From NCBI RefSeq assembly GCF_014349105.1, contig NZ_JACSJI010000009.1, positions 101,314-165,313 on the forward strand: a stretch of DNA of 64,000 nt. Reading direction: 5' to 3'. Numbering within the stretch: position 1 is the first letter of the stretch; every line of letters starts with the position of its first letter. The notes beneath the pieces are model-generated. The model was not told the DNA's origin. It made no database searches and saw only the letters and a program-made list of their open reading frames with translations. Source of the DNA: Caulobacter sp. 17J80-11. GTDB taxonomy: Bacteria > Pseudomonadota > Alphaproteobacteria > Caulobacterales > Caulobacteraceae. Positions 21,749 to 29,552 of this stretch are shown here, piece by piece. The position numbers and the translations under genes were made by a program.

Positions 21749-21899
21749 ACGAGCTTCCAAGCGAGGGGCGTCCAGGATTGGAAGCCGGTCGCCGATGGCT
21801 CGCGCGCCCGCCGCGCCCGCTCCAGCCGGTTTGCGGCCAGGCCCGGCGCAGGCGCGACCAAGCGCGCTCCTGGTCGAGGTGCAGTGATCGCCGACCGCG

Positions 21900-23180
21900 T
21901 CAGAAGGCCGTGAGGAAGAAGATCGCCGTCGCGGCGGCCATGACCGCCGTCGCGGCCCACCCAAAGACGGTCGCCCGCCCCGGCAGGGTGAGCCGGCCCA
22001 TGGCGCGGCCGTTACGCGCGATCAGCATCATCACCACCATCAGCGGGGCGGCCAGCACCCCGTTCACCACGGCCGCCCAGTAGAGCGCGCGCGCGGGGTC
22101 GACGCCGAAGAAGTTCAGCGACGCTCCCAGCAAGGTGGTGACGGCGATGGTGGCGTAGAACAGCCGGGCCTTGAGCGGCTTGGCGTCCAGGCTGCCGGCG
22201 ACCCCGACCATCTCGGTCACCGCGTAGGCGGCCGACCCCGCCAGCACCGGCACGGCCAGCAGACCCGTGCCGATGATGCCTACGGCGAACAGGGCGAAGG
22301 CGAAGGGGCCGGCGATGGGCCGCAACGCTTCGGCCGCCTGCGCCGAGGTGGTGATGTCGGTCACCCCGTTCGCGTTGAGGGTGGCCGCGGTGGCGAAGAC
22401 GATGGCGACAGAAATGACGGTGCTGAACGCCATCCCCGTCAGGGTGTCGACGCGGATGCGCCGGAACTCCGGGCCGGCCTCGCGCGGGGTGACGCACAGC
22501 GGCTTGGCGTGATGCCGGTGCTGCTCCTCGATCTCCTGCGCGGCCTGCCAGAAGAACAGGTAGGGGCTGATCGTCGTGCCCAGGATGGCCACCATCGCCA
22601 TGGCGTAGGCGGCGTTCCACTGGATTTCCGGGATCACCAGCGCGCTCAGCGCCCGCCCCCACGGCACGCCCGCCACCGCCACCACCGCGACGTAGGAGAA
22701 CAGCGACAGCGTCGTCCATTTCAGGACCGCTGAGTAGCGGGCGTAGTTCAGCGTGACCTCCAGCACCACGCAGATCATGCCGAACATGATCGTGAACGCC
22801 GCGCCGCCCCCGCCCAGCAACAGCGCCAGTGCAGCCCCCATGGCGCCGAGATCAGCGCCCAGGTTGACGACGTTGGCGACCAGCAACAGCAGCACGACCG
22901 CCCAAAGCAGCGGCCGGGGATAGTGGCGGCGCAGGTTCCGAGCGATGCCCGCGCCCGTCACGCAGCCGATGTGCGCGGCCACCTCCTGGATGGCCACCAT
23001 CAGCGGGAAGCTGAACACGAAGGTCCAGGCCAGGCCGTACCCGAACTGCGCCCCGACCTGGCTGTGCGTGCCGATGCCGCTCGGGTCGTCGTCGGCCGCG
23101 CCCGTGACGAGGCCCGGGCCCAGTTGTTCGAAGAACTTGCGCACTCGGGCTCCGGCAGGAGCGCTCACGGTCAACGCCAT
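21900..23180 (-). CDS. Nramp-related metal-ion transporter, divergent motifs
   Basis: A 426-aa polytopic inner-membrane protein with about 11 hydrophobic segments, of the Nramp (SLC11) family that imports divalent metals with protons. The start ATG 23180 gives MALTVSAPAGARVRKFFEQL and puts the first helix in register. The classical TM1 metal motif DPGN is replaced by DDPSGI (residues 31-36), and the TM6 MPH motif by TISPYLFFWQ (203-212). These changes are those of Nramp-related proteins, some of which move Mg2+ rather than Mn2+/Fe2+. Substrate assignment is therefore open. The longer upstream frame is rejected for lack of hydrophobic or conserved content. Confidence 0.88.
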   Translation of the reverse strand: MALTVSAPAGARVRKFFEQLGPGLVTGAADDDPSGIGTHSQVGAQFGYGLAWTFVFSFPLMVAIQEVAAHIGCVTGAGIARNLRRHYPRPLLWAVVLLLLVANVVNLGADLGAMGAALALLLGGGGAAFTIMFGMICVVLEVTLNYARYSAVLKWTTLSLFSYVAVVAVAGVPWGRALSALVIPEIQWNAAYAMAMVAILGTTISPYLFFWQAAQEIEEQHRHHAKPLCVTPREAGPEFRRIRVDTLTGMAFSTVISVAIVFATAATLNANGVTDITTSAQAAEALRPIAGPFAFALFAVGIIGTGLLAVPVLAGSAAYAVTEMVGVAGSLDAKPLKARLFYATIAVTTLLGASLNFFGVDPARALYWAAVVNGVLAAPLMVVMMLIARNGRAMGRLTLPGRATVFGWAATAVMAAATAIFFLTAF

Positions 23181-23284
23181 ACCGACCCCCAAGTCTGGCG
23201 GGCCGCAGGATTGCAGCTGGCGACGGCGGATGAAAGCGAGGGCTTGTCCGGAGGCCCTATGAGCGCGCGAACCGTCCCGCCCCG

Positions 23285-23313
23285 TTGACTCCCCCGCCCC
23301 GCCCCGCCATAAG
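23285..23313 (+). promoter_or_regulatory. Probable rpsD promoter
   Basis: TTGACT at 23285-23290 and CATAAG at 23308-23313 are separated by exactly 17 bp, about 125 bp upstream of rpsD. This is a good sigma-70-like match for a GC-rich alphaproteobacterium. The intergenic region of about 260 bp shows no other clear signal. Confidence 0.55.
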
Positions 23314-23439
23314 GCCCGCTTTCCCGCGCGGCCCTCGGCCTGCGCGCCGGAAATCCATGACGGGTGACGTGAGCGCCGCCGTTGAAATCGCGGTCCCATC
23401 GGGGGATCGCCGGCCCGCGTCGAGTGAAAGAGACGACTT

Positions 23440-24057
23440 ATGTCGAAGCGTCACAACGCGAAGTACAAGCTCGACCGGGCGATGGGTGAAAACCTCTGGG
23501 GTCGCCCGAAGTCCCCGGTCAACCAGCGCTCCTACGGCCCCGGCCAGCACGGCCAGCGCCGCAAGTCGAAGGTCTCGGACTTCGGCCTGCAACTGAAGGC
23601 CAAGCAGAAGCTGAAGGGCTACTACGGCAACATCACCGAGAAGCAGTTCGTCCGCACCTACACGGAAGCTGCGCGCCGCAAGGGCAACACCTCGGAAAAC
23701 CTGATCTCGCTGCTCGAGTCGCGCCTGGACGCGGTGGTCTACCGCGCCAAGTTCGTGCCGACCGTCTGGGCCGCCCGTCAGTTCGTCAACCACGGCCACG
23801 TGCTGGTGAACGGCAAGCGCGTCAACATCGCCTCCTACCGCGTGAAGGCCGGCGACGTCGTGGAAGTGCGTGAGCGTTCGCGCAACATGGCCCTGGTGCT
23901 GGAAGCCCTGCAGTCGGCCGAGCGCGACATCCCGGACTACATCGAGCAGGGCGACCGCGGCTTCTCGGTCCGCTTCGTCCGCGCCCCGGAACTGGCCGAA
24001 GTGCCGTACCCGGTGAAGATGGAGCCGAACCTGGTCGTCGAATACTACGCGTCGTAA
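23440..24057 (+). CDS. rpsD: 30S ribosomal protein S4
   Basis: The primary rRNA-binding protein of the small subunit, which nucleates 30S assembly. The protein is 205 aa, normal length, starting [20 protein letters not shown]. The S4 RNA-binding domain is clear at about residues 95-155 ([20 protein letters not shown] and [20 protein letters not shown]). In alphaproteobacteria rpsD commonly stands apart from the alpha operon, as here. It has its own promoter-like sequence and an intrinsic terminator 29 bp downstream. Confidence 0.98.
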   Translation: MSKRHNAKYKLDRAMGENLWGRPKSPVNQRSYGPGQHGQRRKSKVSDFGLQLKAKQKLKGYYGNITEKQFVRTYTEAARRKGNTSENLISLLESRLDAVVYRAKFVPTVWAARQFVNHGHVLVNGKRVNIASYRVKAGDVVEVRERSRNMALVLEALQSAERDIPDYIEQGDRGFSVRFVRAPELAEVPYPVKMEPNLVVEYYAS

Positions 24058-24085
24058 TCGACCCGTATCCGACCAACGGATCTGG

Positions 24086-24116
24086 AAAGGGCTCCCCTCG
24101 GGGAGCCCTTTCTTTT
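24086..24116 (+). terminator. Intrinsic terminator after rpsD
   Basis: AAAGGGCTCCC and GGGAGCCCTTT pair over an 11-bp stem with a CTCG loop, followed by CTTTTT. Confidence 0.92.
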
Positions 24117-24122
24117 TGGCGT

Positions 24123-25256
24123 TCAGTCCCCGCTGCCGCTCTCCTCGAGCGTCGGGTGCGCCAGCCGCCAGCCCGGCCAGTGCTGCGGGACCACGCGGGC
24201 GTACTGCACCGGCGGCCGCACCTCGTCGCCGAGCTTGGCGGCCGAGTGCAGCGCCCAGCGCGCGTCGTCCAGGAAGCCGCGGGCGACCGCGACCATGTCG
24301 GCTTGGCCGGAGGCGACGATGGCCGCCGCCTGGGCCGGCTCGACGATCATGCCGACCGCCATGGTGGGCAGGCCGGCCTCGCGCTTCACCTGCTCGGCGA
24401 AGCTGACCTGGTAGCCCGGCTCGGCGCCGGGGATCGGCGCGCGCGGGGCGACCCCGCCGCTGGTGACGTCCACGAAGTCGTAGCCCAGCGCCTTCAGACC
24501 CACGGCGAACGCCACCGCCTCGTCCGGCGTGATCCCGCCCTCCATCCAGTCCGAGCCGGTGATGCGCGCGCCCAGCGCCTTGTGGCGCGGGAAGGCCTCG
24601 CGCACGGCGGCGGCGACCTCCAGCGGGAAGCGCAGGCGGTTCTCCAGCGAGCCGCCGTACTGGTCCTCGCGCCTGTTCGACAGCGGCGAGGCGAACTCGT
24701 GCAGCAGGTAGCCGTGGGCGGCGTGCAGCTCGACCGCGTCGAAGCCGGCGCGGTCGGCGCGGCGGGCCGCCTGGGCGAAGGCGTCGCGCACGCGCGTCAG
24801 GCCGGCCTCGTCCAGGGCTTGCGGCGTATGCCAGCCGTTGTCGAACGGCACGGCCGAGGGGGCGAACGTGGTCCACGCCCCCTCCTCCGGCGTCAGCGGC
24901 GCGCCGTGGCGGTTCCAGGGGGCGTTGGTCGAGGCCTTGCGGCCGGCGTGGGCGATCTGGACGCCGATCGGCGTATCGCAATAGGTGCGGATCCCGGCCA
25001 GCAGCTTCGCGAAAGCCTCTTCCTGCGCGTCGTTCCACAGGCCGGTGTCGCCGGGGGAGATGCGCCCGGCCGCCTCCACCCCGGTCGCCTCCACGATCAC
25101 CAGGCCGGGGCCGCCCACGGCCAGCGAGCCCAGGTGCATGGCGTGCCAGGGCTGGGGCACGCCGTCGACGGCGCTGTACTGGCACATGGGGGCGACGACG
25201 ACCCGGTTGGGCAGGGTCAGGCCGCCCAGCTGGATCGGGGAGAACAGACGCGTCAT
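24123..25256 (-). CDS. NADH:flavin oxidoreductase, Old Yellow Enzyme family (YqjM-like)
   Basis: A 377-aa FMN-dependent ene-reductase of the class that reduces activated C=C bonds with NAD(P)H. The TIM barrel begins LFSPIQLGGLTLPNRVVVAP, the canonical OYE start. The substrate-binding His pair lies in ELHAAHGYLLHEFASPLSN, followed by the family stretch DQYGGSLENRLRF. The C-terminal FMN-phosphate region is MVAVARGFLDDARWAL. It belongs to the thermophilic-like/YqjM subgroup by length and by the early Cys (APMCQYSA). It is convergent with rpsD. Confidence 0.93.
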   Translation of the reverse strand: MTRLFSPIQLGGLTLPNRVVVAPMCQYSAVDGVPQPWHAMHLGSLAVGGPGLVIVEATGVEAAGRISPGDTGLWNDAQEEAFAKLLAGIRTYCDTPIGVQIAHAGRKASTNAPWNRHGAPLTPEEGAWTTFAPSAVPFDNGWHTPQALDEAGLTRVRDAFAQAARRADRAGFDAVELHAAHGYLLHEFASPLSNRREDQYGGSLENRLRFPLEVAAAVREAFPRHKALGARITGSDWMEGGITPDEAVAFAVGLKALGYDFVDVTSGGVAPRAPIPGAEPGYQVSFAEQVKREAGLPTMAVGMIVEPAQAAAIVASGQADMVAVARGFLDDARWALHSAAKLGDEVRPPVQYARVVPQHWPGWRLAHPTLEESGSGD

Positions 25257-25416
25257 TGAAACAACCTGTGTTGCGGATCCGGCTGAACAGCTAAGTTGTC
25301 CCCCGCCGGTTTCAACCCCGGCGTCCGAACCCGCCCGTCTTGCCGATTGTTCACGTGCGGTTCAGCGCGAAACGGCGCAGGTAGCCCCGTCAACAAGAAC
25401 GGGGATCTCCCACCCT

Positions 25417-25800
25417 ATGAACGTGAAGTCTCTCGCCGTCGTCGCCGCCCTGGCCGTGGCGCCCGCCCTGTCCGGCTGCGTGATCGTGGCCGCCGACACC
25501 GACGCGGACGTGCGCGTCACCACGCCGGCCTCGTCCCGCTTTGAATCGATCTACGGCGCCCAGTTCGACGAGCGCGGCTTCTCCGCCCGTCTGAACTCCA
25601 ACGGCTGCACCACCAAGGACACGGTCGAGGCGCGCGTCGACCGCTCGGGCGCCCGCCCGAAGATCGCCGTGGTCCGCCTGAAGCCCGACAACTGCCGCGC
25701 CTTCATGCGTGAAGGCGTGTGGCTGACCTGGAGCCTGGAGGAGCTGGGCCTCTCCAAGGAGCAGGTGGTCGAGGTGCAGAACAGCTTCATGCCGTGGTGA
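25417..25800 (+). CDS. Small putative lipoprotein (127 aa)
   Basis: Starts at ATG 25417 (MNVKSLAVVAALAVAPALSG) with lipobox LSGC, so probably an envelope lipoprotein. The mature domain contains GFSARLNSNGCTTKDTVEAR and LKPDNCRAFMREGVWLTWSL; the two Cys could pair. I recognise no named domain, though similar short lipoproteins occur in Caulobacteraceae. The gene is followed by a set of palindromes and the convergent thioesterase gene. Confidence 0.8.
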   Translation: MNVKSLAVVAALAVAPALSGCVIVAADTDADVRVTTPASSRFESIYGAQFDERGFSARLNSNGCTTKDTVEARVDRSGARPKIAVVRLKPDNCRAFMREGVWLTWSLEELGLSKEQVVEVQNSFMPW

Positions 25801-25807
25801 GAACGCT

Positions 25808-25945
25808 TTCCTTCTCCCGGCCGGGAGAAGGAAGGGGCCCGTCCGCCGAAGGTGGATGGGAAGGATGAGGGACCCGCGGCCAGCCGCCTAACCCCTCACC
25901 CTCCCACGCTTCGCGTGGGCCCCGCCCTCTCCCTATGGGAGAGGG
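25808..25945. repeat. Cluster of three palindromes between convergent genes
   Basis: There is a perfect 26-bp palindrome at 25808-25833 (TTCCTTCTCCCGG and its complement), a 7-bp stem with TTC loop at 25903-25919 (CCCACGC/GCGTGGG) and a 9-bp stem with TAT loop at 25925-25945 (CCCTCTCCC/GGGAGAGGG). They fill the gap between the lipoprotein and thioesterase stops and resemble the common 'CTCTCCC' intergenic repeats. They may end both transcripts. Confidence 0.7.
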
Positions 25946-25949
25946 AAAT

Positions 25950-26375
25950 CTACTCCGCCGCCTGGGCGAAGGGCTCCAGCATGACGTCGGGGATGCGCAC
26001 CGGGCGCATGGTCCGGGCGTCCACCAGGCACCATTCGGTGCGGCCCTGGGCGGCGATCCCGTTCGGCCCCTCGATCAGCACGAAGCGATCGAAGCGCGGG
26101 CCCTTCGGCTCACCCACCCAGGTCACGGCCCGGGCGGCGTCGCCGGGCATCAGCGGGCGGCGGTAGTCGATCTCGTGGCGCAGCGCCACCCACGACCACC
26201 TGGCCCGCTCGTCGGCCGGAAACAGCGAATTCCAGTGCGCCGTGCCGACGTCCTGCAGCCAGCCGACATAGACCACGTTGTTGACGTGGCCGTTGTCGTC
26301 GATGTGCTCGGGGCGGATCTCGAGCGGAAGGGTGAAGACCTTCCGGTCGGCCGGCGGCTGGAAGGCGTTCCTCAC
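25950..26375 (-). CDS. Acyl-CoA thioesterase (4HBT/YbgC-like hotdog fold)
   Basis: A 141-aa single-hotdog thioesterase. The catalytic segment is IDDNGHVNNVVYVGWLQD, matching the D-x-x-G-H-V-N-N-x-x-Y pattern of the 4-hydroxybenzoyl-CoA thioesterase family. It likely hydrolyses an acyl-CoA; the chain type cannot be deduced. Its start overlaps the 3' end of the glutaredoxin gene by 4 bp (stop at 26372, start at 26375), so it is probably cotranscribed with grxD. Confidence 0.9.
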   Translation of the reverse strand: MRNAFQPPADRKVFTLPLEIRPEHIDDNGHVNNVVYVGWLQDVGTAHWNSLFPADERARWSWVALRHEIDYRRPLMPGDAARAVTWVGEPKGPRFDRFVLIEGPNGIAAQGRTEWCLVDARTMRPVRIPDVMLEPFAQAAE

Positions 26376-26716
26376 GCCGCCGACACGCCCTTTTCGGTGA
26401 AGAACGGCTGAAGCTCGCCCGACTGGAACATCTCGCGCACGATGTCCGAGCCGCCGACGAACTCGCCCTTCACGTAGAGCTGCGGAATGGTCGGCCAGTC
26501 GGAGTAGGACTTGATGCCGTTGCGCAGGTCTTCGTCCTGCAGCACGTCCACGCCCACGAAGCCGACGCCCAGGTGGTCGAGGATCTGCACCACGACCGAC
26601 GAGAAGCCGCAGCGCGGCTGGTCGGGCGTGCCCTTCATGAACAGGACGACGTCGTTCTGGCCGACGGTGTCGGCGATGAAGGCGTGGACGGGATCGGCGG
26701 CGGCGGCTTCGGTCAC
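26372..26716 (-). CDS. grxD: Monothiol glutaredoxin, Grx4 (CGFS) family
   Basis: A 114-aa single-domain monothiol glutaredoxin. The active site is RCGFSS with Cys36, and KGTPDQPRCGF is the family signature. WPTIPQLYVKGEFVGGSDI holds the cis-Pro and glutathione-binding residues. CGFS glutaredoxins bind a bridging [2Fe-2S] cluster with glutathione and partner with BolA proteins in Fe-S delivery and iron sensing. A bolA gene lies about 1 kb upstream on the same strand, which supports that role. Confidence 0.96.
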   Translation of the reverse strand: MTEAAAADPVHAFIADTVGQNDVVLFMKGTPDQPRCGFSSVVVQILDHLGVGFVGVDVLQDEDLRNGIKSYSDWPTIPQLYVKGEFVGGSDIVREMFQSGELQPFFTEKGVSAA

Positions 26717-26769
26717 GGGGATACCCCTTTAGAATCTCGAGCCTGAGCTAGGGGCCTGATCCCGCTGGG

Positions 26770-27711
26770 TCAAGACGACGAATGGTCCGGCCCGAAGCGG
26801 GCCATCTCGATCTGGGCCGGCAGGCCGGACGGCAAATCGCGATCCGGCACCGCGCCCAGCGAGCCCAGGCGGACCGCGTCGGCCGCCGAGACCATGCAGC
26901 TGGCCACCGCCGGCTCGGTCAGGGCGTAGGCCAGGCAGATCTCCTCGGCGGTCCAGCCTTTGGTCTGGTGCAGGAAGGCGTAGGTGCCCATGCCCTGCAA
27001 CGGGCTGTTGGTCGGGGCCGCCGGTGCAGGCTTGGCGCCGCCGAACAGGAAGCCGCGGCGCGCCGGCTGCGGCTGGGCCATGGCTTCGACCTTCTTCGGA
27101 CTGGAGAGCTCGGCCGGGTACCAGTCGTAGGCCAGCACGCCCATGTCCAGGCTGACCGCGGCCTTGAGGCGGTTGCGCTCCTTCCAGCCCGAGCGCAGGT
27201 GGTAGGGCGTCGCCAGCACGTCGAAGGCGCCGGTCGAGACGTAGGCCTCCATGGCGTCGTTGTCGCCGGCCACGCCCAGCAGGCGCACCTTGCCGACCGA
27301 GCGCAGGGCCTTCAGAGCCGACAGGGCGCGCTGCGGAAACTCGTCGGCGCTGGGGTTGTCCAGCATGACCAGGTCGATCTGCTCGAGGCTGGAGGTCTCC
27401 AGCGCGTGGTCGACCGCGGCGCTCAGCGCCTCGCCCGAGAAGTCGCGCGTGGTCTTGCGTCCGTCGGCGACCACGCCCAGGCGCTGGGACACGAACACCA
27501 GGTTGCGGTCCACCACCGACAGGGCTTCGCCCACGATGCCCGGCAGGTCCGGGTCGGCGCTGGCCATGTGGAAGCTGTTGATGCCCTGCTCCAGCGCCGC
27601 GTAGATCAGCTCGCGGCAGGCCTGCGGCCCGCGCATGGTGGCTTCGTCGGTCAGGGCCAGGGTGATGGCCGACAGGGTCATGCCTGACCGGCCGAACTGA
27701 CGGTAGCGCAC
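26770..27711 (-). CDS. Aldo/keto reductase-like protein lacking the catalytic tetrad
   Basis: A 313-aa TIM-barrel protein related to YdhF/YajO-type aldo/keto reductases (starts MRYRQFGRSGMTLSAITLAL). The four catalytic residues of the family are not in place. The Asp/Tyr segment D-T-A-x-x-Y is FHMASAD (47-53), the T-K-x-G strand is VFVSQRLG (72-79), and the His strand reads DLVMLDNP (113-120). A linker near residue 235 (QPARRGFLFGGAKPAPAAPT) is inserted. It lies between bolA (6 bp downstream of that gene's stop) and grxD (53 bp ahead of its start), suggesting an operon. It may be a pseudoenzyme with a binding or scaffold role; that is inference. Confidence 0.85.
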   Translation of the reverse strand: MRYRQFGRSGMTLSAITLALTDEATMRGPQACRELIYAALEQGINSFHMASADPDLPGIVGEALSVVDRNLVFVSQRLGVVADGRKTTRDFSGEALSAAVDHALETSSLEQIDLVMLDNPSADEFPQRALSALKALRSVGKVRLLGVAGDNDAMEAYVSTGAFDVLATPYHLRSGWKERNRLKAAVSLDMGVLAYDWYPAELSSPKKVEAMAQPQPARRGFLFGGAKPAPAAPTNSPLQGMGTYAFLHQTKGWTAEEICLAYALTEPAVASCMVSAADAVRLGSLGAVPDRDLPSGLPAQIEMARFGPDHSSS

Positions 27712-27717
27712 GCGCTT

Positions 27718-27957
27718 TCAGTCCTCTCTGGGCGCGCTGGTCTCCAGCGCGAGGGCATGCAGTTCGCCGCCCATTTTGCCTTTGAGGGCCGCGTAGACCA
27801 TCTGGTGCTGCTTCACGCGCGGCACGCCGGCGAAGGCCTTGGAGGTGATCTTCGCACGATAGTGGTCGCCGTCGCCGGCCAGGTCCTGGATGACGATGTC
27901 CGCGTCCGGGAACGCCTCGCGGATATGCGCCTTCAGATCGTCCTGCGACATGGGCAT
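27718..27957 (-). CDS. bolA: BolA family protein
   Basis: A 79-aa BolA-fold protein (class II KH-like), with KAHIREAFPDADIVIQDLAG and the conserved HYRAKITSKAFAGVPRVKQH; the C-terminal His (KQHQMVY) is the usual cluster ligand. BolA proteins form heterodimers with CGFS glutaredoxins around a [2Fe-2S] cluster. The ATG at 27957 has GAGAGGA 7 nt upstream and is preferred over the second in-frame ATG two codons on. First gene of the bolA-AKR-grxD-thioesterase run. Confidence 0.93.
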   Translation of the reverse strand: MPMSQDDLKAHIREAFPDADIVIQDLAGDGDHYRAKITSKAFAGVPRVKQHQMVYAALKGKMGGELHALALETSAPRED

Positions 27958-28081
27958 GGGCGGGTCCTCTCTGGAATGGTGAATGGCGGATTCCGGTTAA
28001 CATCCGCCTGACGGCCGGGCTCCGACGGCGACCTATCGCAAGTCGCCCCTTCCCGTCACCCCGGCGGACGCGCCGCGAAGG

Positions 28082-28288
28082 TCAATCCCGGTTCCTCGGC
28101 ATGAACCCGCAGATGGTCCAGCCGACGCCGAAGGCGAAGGCGTAGAGGCCCAGCGCGAAGCCGATCCGGTCGCCGCTGACGTCCTCGGAGTCGAAGCCGA
28201 CGGAAGTCCCGTCCAGCGCCCATGCGCCCATGGCCACCCAGTAGAGGATGGTCAGGAAGATGAAGAGGCGCTTCATACCGCGGCCCAT
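28082..28288 (-). CDS. Small membrane protein (68 aa)
   Basis: An unrecognised small protein with two hydrophobic segments: LFIFLTILYWVAMGAWAL near the start and IGFALGLYAFAFGVGWTICG near the end, with a polar loop between them. I chose ATG 28288 (MGRGMKRLF) because GGAG lies 8 nt upstream; the ATG four codons later is also possible. The C-terminus is FMPRNRD. It lies between the TrmJ-like gene (upstream, same strand, 116 bp away) and bolA. Confidence 0.65.
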   Translation of the reverse strand: MGRGMKRLFIFLTILYWVAMGAWALDGTSVGFDSEDVSGDRIGFALGLYAFAFGVGWTICGFMPRNRD

Positions 28289-28404
28289 GGCTCGCGCTCC
28301 GGCAACGATCGGCGCGGCCGGAGCCTGCGCCGCAAACGGACGAAGTTGCGCCTCTTCAAACTCACGGCCGGCTTGCGAGTTGCGCGTCCGTCCGCGGCGT
28401 CGGT

Positions 28405-29187
28405 TCACCCCTGCGGTTTCTGCGCCTCGCGGGCCGCCGCCAGTTTGGCCAGCACACGGCCGCGCCCGCGGCTCAGCGCGGTGACCACGCCGCGGAACGT
28501 GCGCACCTCCTGATCAGAGAAGCGGGCCCGCGACAGGGCCACGCGCAGGTTGCGCACCATCGAGGGGCGCTTCTCCGGCGGATGGAAGAAGCCGGCCTCG
28601 TCGAGCTCGTGCTCCAGCTGTTCGTACAGGCCGATCATCATCGCCTGGTCGGCCGGAGGCGGGCCCTCGCGGAAGCGCGGCGGCGGCGCGTCCAGCACCC
28701 GCGTGCGCCACTCGTAGGCGTTCACCGCCACCGCCTGGGCCAGGTTCAGCGAGTGGAACTTCGGGTCGATCGGAATGGTGACGATGCCCTGCGACAGGGC
28801 GATGTCGTGGGTTTCCAGGCCGGCCCGCTCGCCGCCGAACAGCAGGCCCGTGCCCAGCCCCTCGGCGCTGGCGTCGTACAGTTTGGCGGCCGCCTCGCGG
28901 GGCGTGATCACCGGCAGCTGGGTCTCGCGCGGCCGCGCGGTGGTGGCGTAGAGCAGCCGCAGGTCGGCGATCGCGTCCTCGATCCGCTCGAACACCTTGG
29001 CCCCGTCCAGCGGCCAGTTGGCCCCGGACGCCGAGGCCCAGGCCCGCTCCTGGGGCCAACCGTCGCGCGGTCGCACCAGGCGCAGGTCGCTAAGGCCGAA
29101 GTTGGCCATCACCCGCGCCACCGCGCCGATGTTTTCGGCCAGCTGGGGTTCGTTGAGGATCACGCAGGGCGGAACGAGCTCGGTCAT
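28405..29187 (-). CDS. trmJ: SpoU-family RNA 2'-O-methyltransferase (TrmJ-like)
   Basis: A 260-aa SPOUT methyltransferase most like TrmJ, which methylates the 2'-OH of nucleotide 32 in several tRNAs. The knotted SAM site is intact: ILNEPQLAENIGAVARVMAN (motif 1), LLFGGERAGLETHDIALSQG (motif 2) and IPIDPKFHSLNLAQAVAV (motif 3). The C-terminal extension (LEHELDEAGFFHPPEKRPSM) is the TrmJ-type tail. The assignment to TrmJ rather than another SpoU member rests on length and tail. Confidence 0.9.
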   Translation of the reverse strand: MTELVPPCVILNEPQLAENIGAVARVMANFGLSDLRLVRPRDGWPQERAWASASGANWPLDGAKVFERIEDAIADLRLLYATTARPRETQLPVITPREAAAKLYDASAEGLGTGLLFGGERAGLETHDIALSQGIVTIPIDPKFHSLNLAQAVAVNAYEWRTRVLDAPPPRFREGPPPADQAMMIGLYEQLEHELDEAGFFHPPEKRPSMVRNLRVALSRARFSDQEVRTFRGVVTALSRGRGRVLAKLAAAREAQKPQG

Positions 29188-29240
29188 GGGCGAGGCGTTT
29201 ACGCCGCTCCGCCCCGGCCGTCACCCCGCGTAGCCTCTCC

Positions 29241-29552
29241 TCAGGGGCAGCGGTAGACCGTGCGCCCGTAGCTGTCGACCACCGCCACGCACCCGGGCGC
29301 GTAGACCGCCGCGGCCGCGACCGGGGCGGCGTAGACCGGGGCGGTCACCGCGGCCGTGGCGGCGACGGTGCGCCGGGTCGTGCGGCGCGCCACGCCGGCG
29401 TAGCTGACCGGGGTCGCCGGCCGCCCGACCACCGCCTGGGCCTGGCTGACCAGGTCTGAGGGCTTGGCGGGCAGCAGCACGCCGCTCCACGACAGGCCGC
29501 CCGCGAAGGCGGCGGCCGCGACGGCGACGGTGAACAGGCGTCGGGCGATCAT
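29241..29552 (-). CDS. Small exported Ala/Val-rich protein (103 aa)
   Basis: Starts at ATG 29552, overlapping the stop of the DUF2092 gene (ATGA), so the two are translationally coupled. The N-terminus MIARRLFTVAVAAAAFAGGL is a signal peptide or membrane anchor. The mature part is low-complexity (TAPVYAAPVAAAAVYAPGC) and ends CVAVVDSYGRTVYRCP, a short Cys-Tyr-Arg tail seen in some alphaproteobacterial exported proteins coded next to DUF2092 genes. Function unknown. Confidence 0.75.
   Translation of the reverse strand: MIARRLFTVAVAAAAFAGGLSWSGVLLPAKPSDLVSQAQAVVGRPATPVSYAGVARRTTRRTVAATAAVTAPVYAAPVAAAAVYAPGCVAVVDSYGRTVYRCP

Noticed and set aside
21873..21887. Repeat of the last bases of fghA (GGTCGAGGTGCAGT) about 690 bp downstream
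   Set aside because: Fourteen matching bases in GC-rich sequence are not enough to argue for a duplication or insertion footprint; no other similarity surrounds it.
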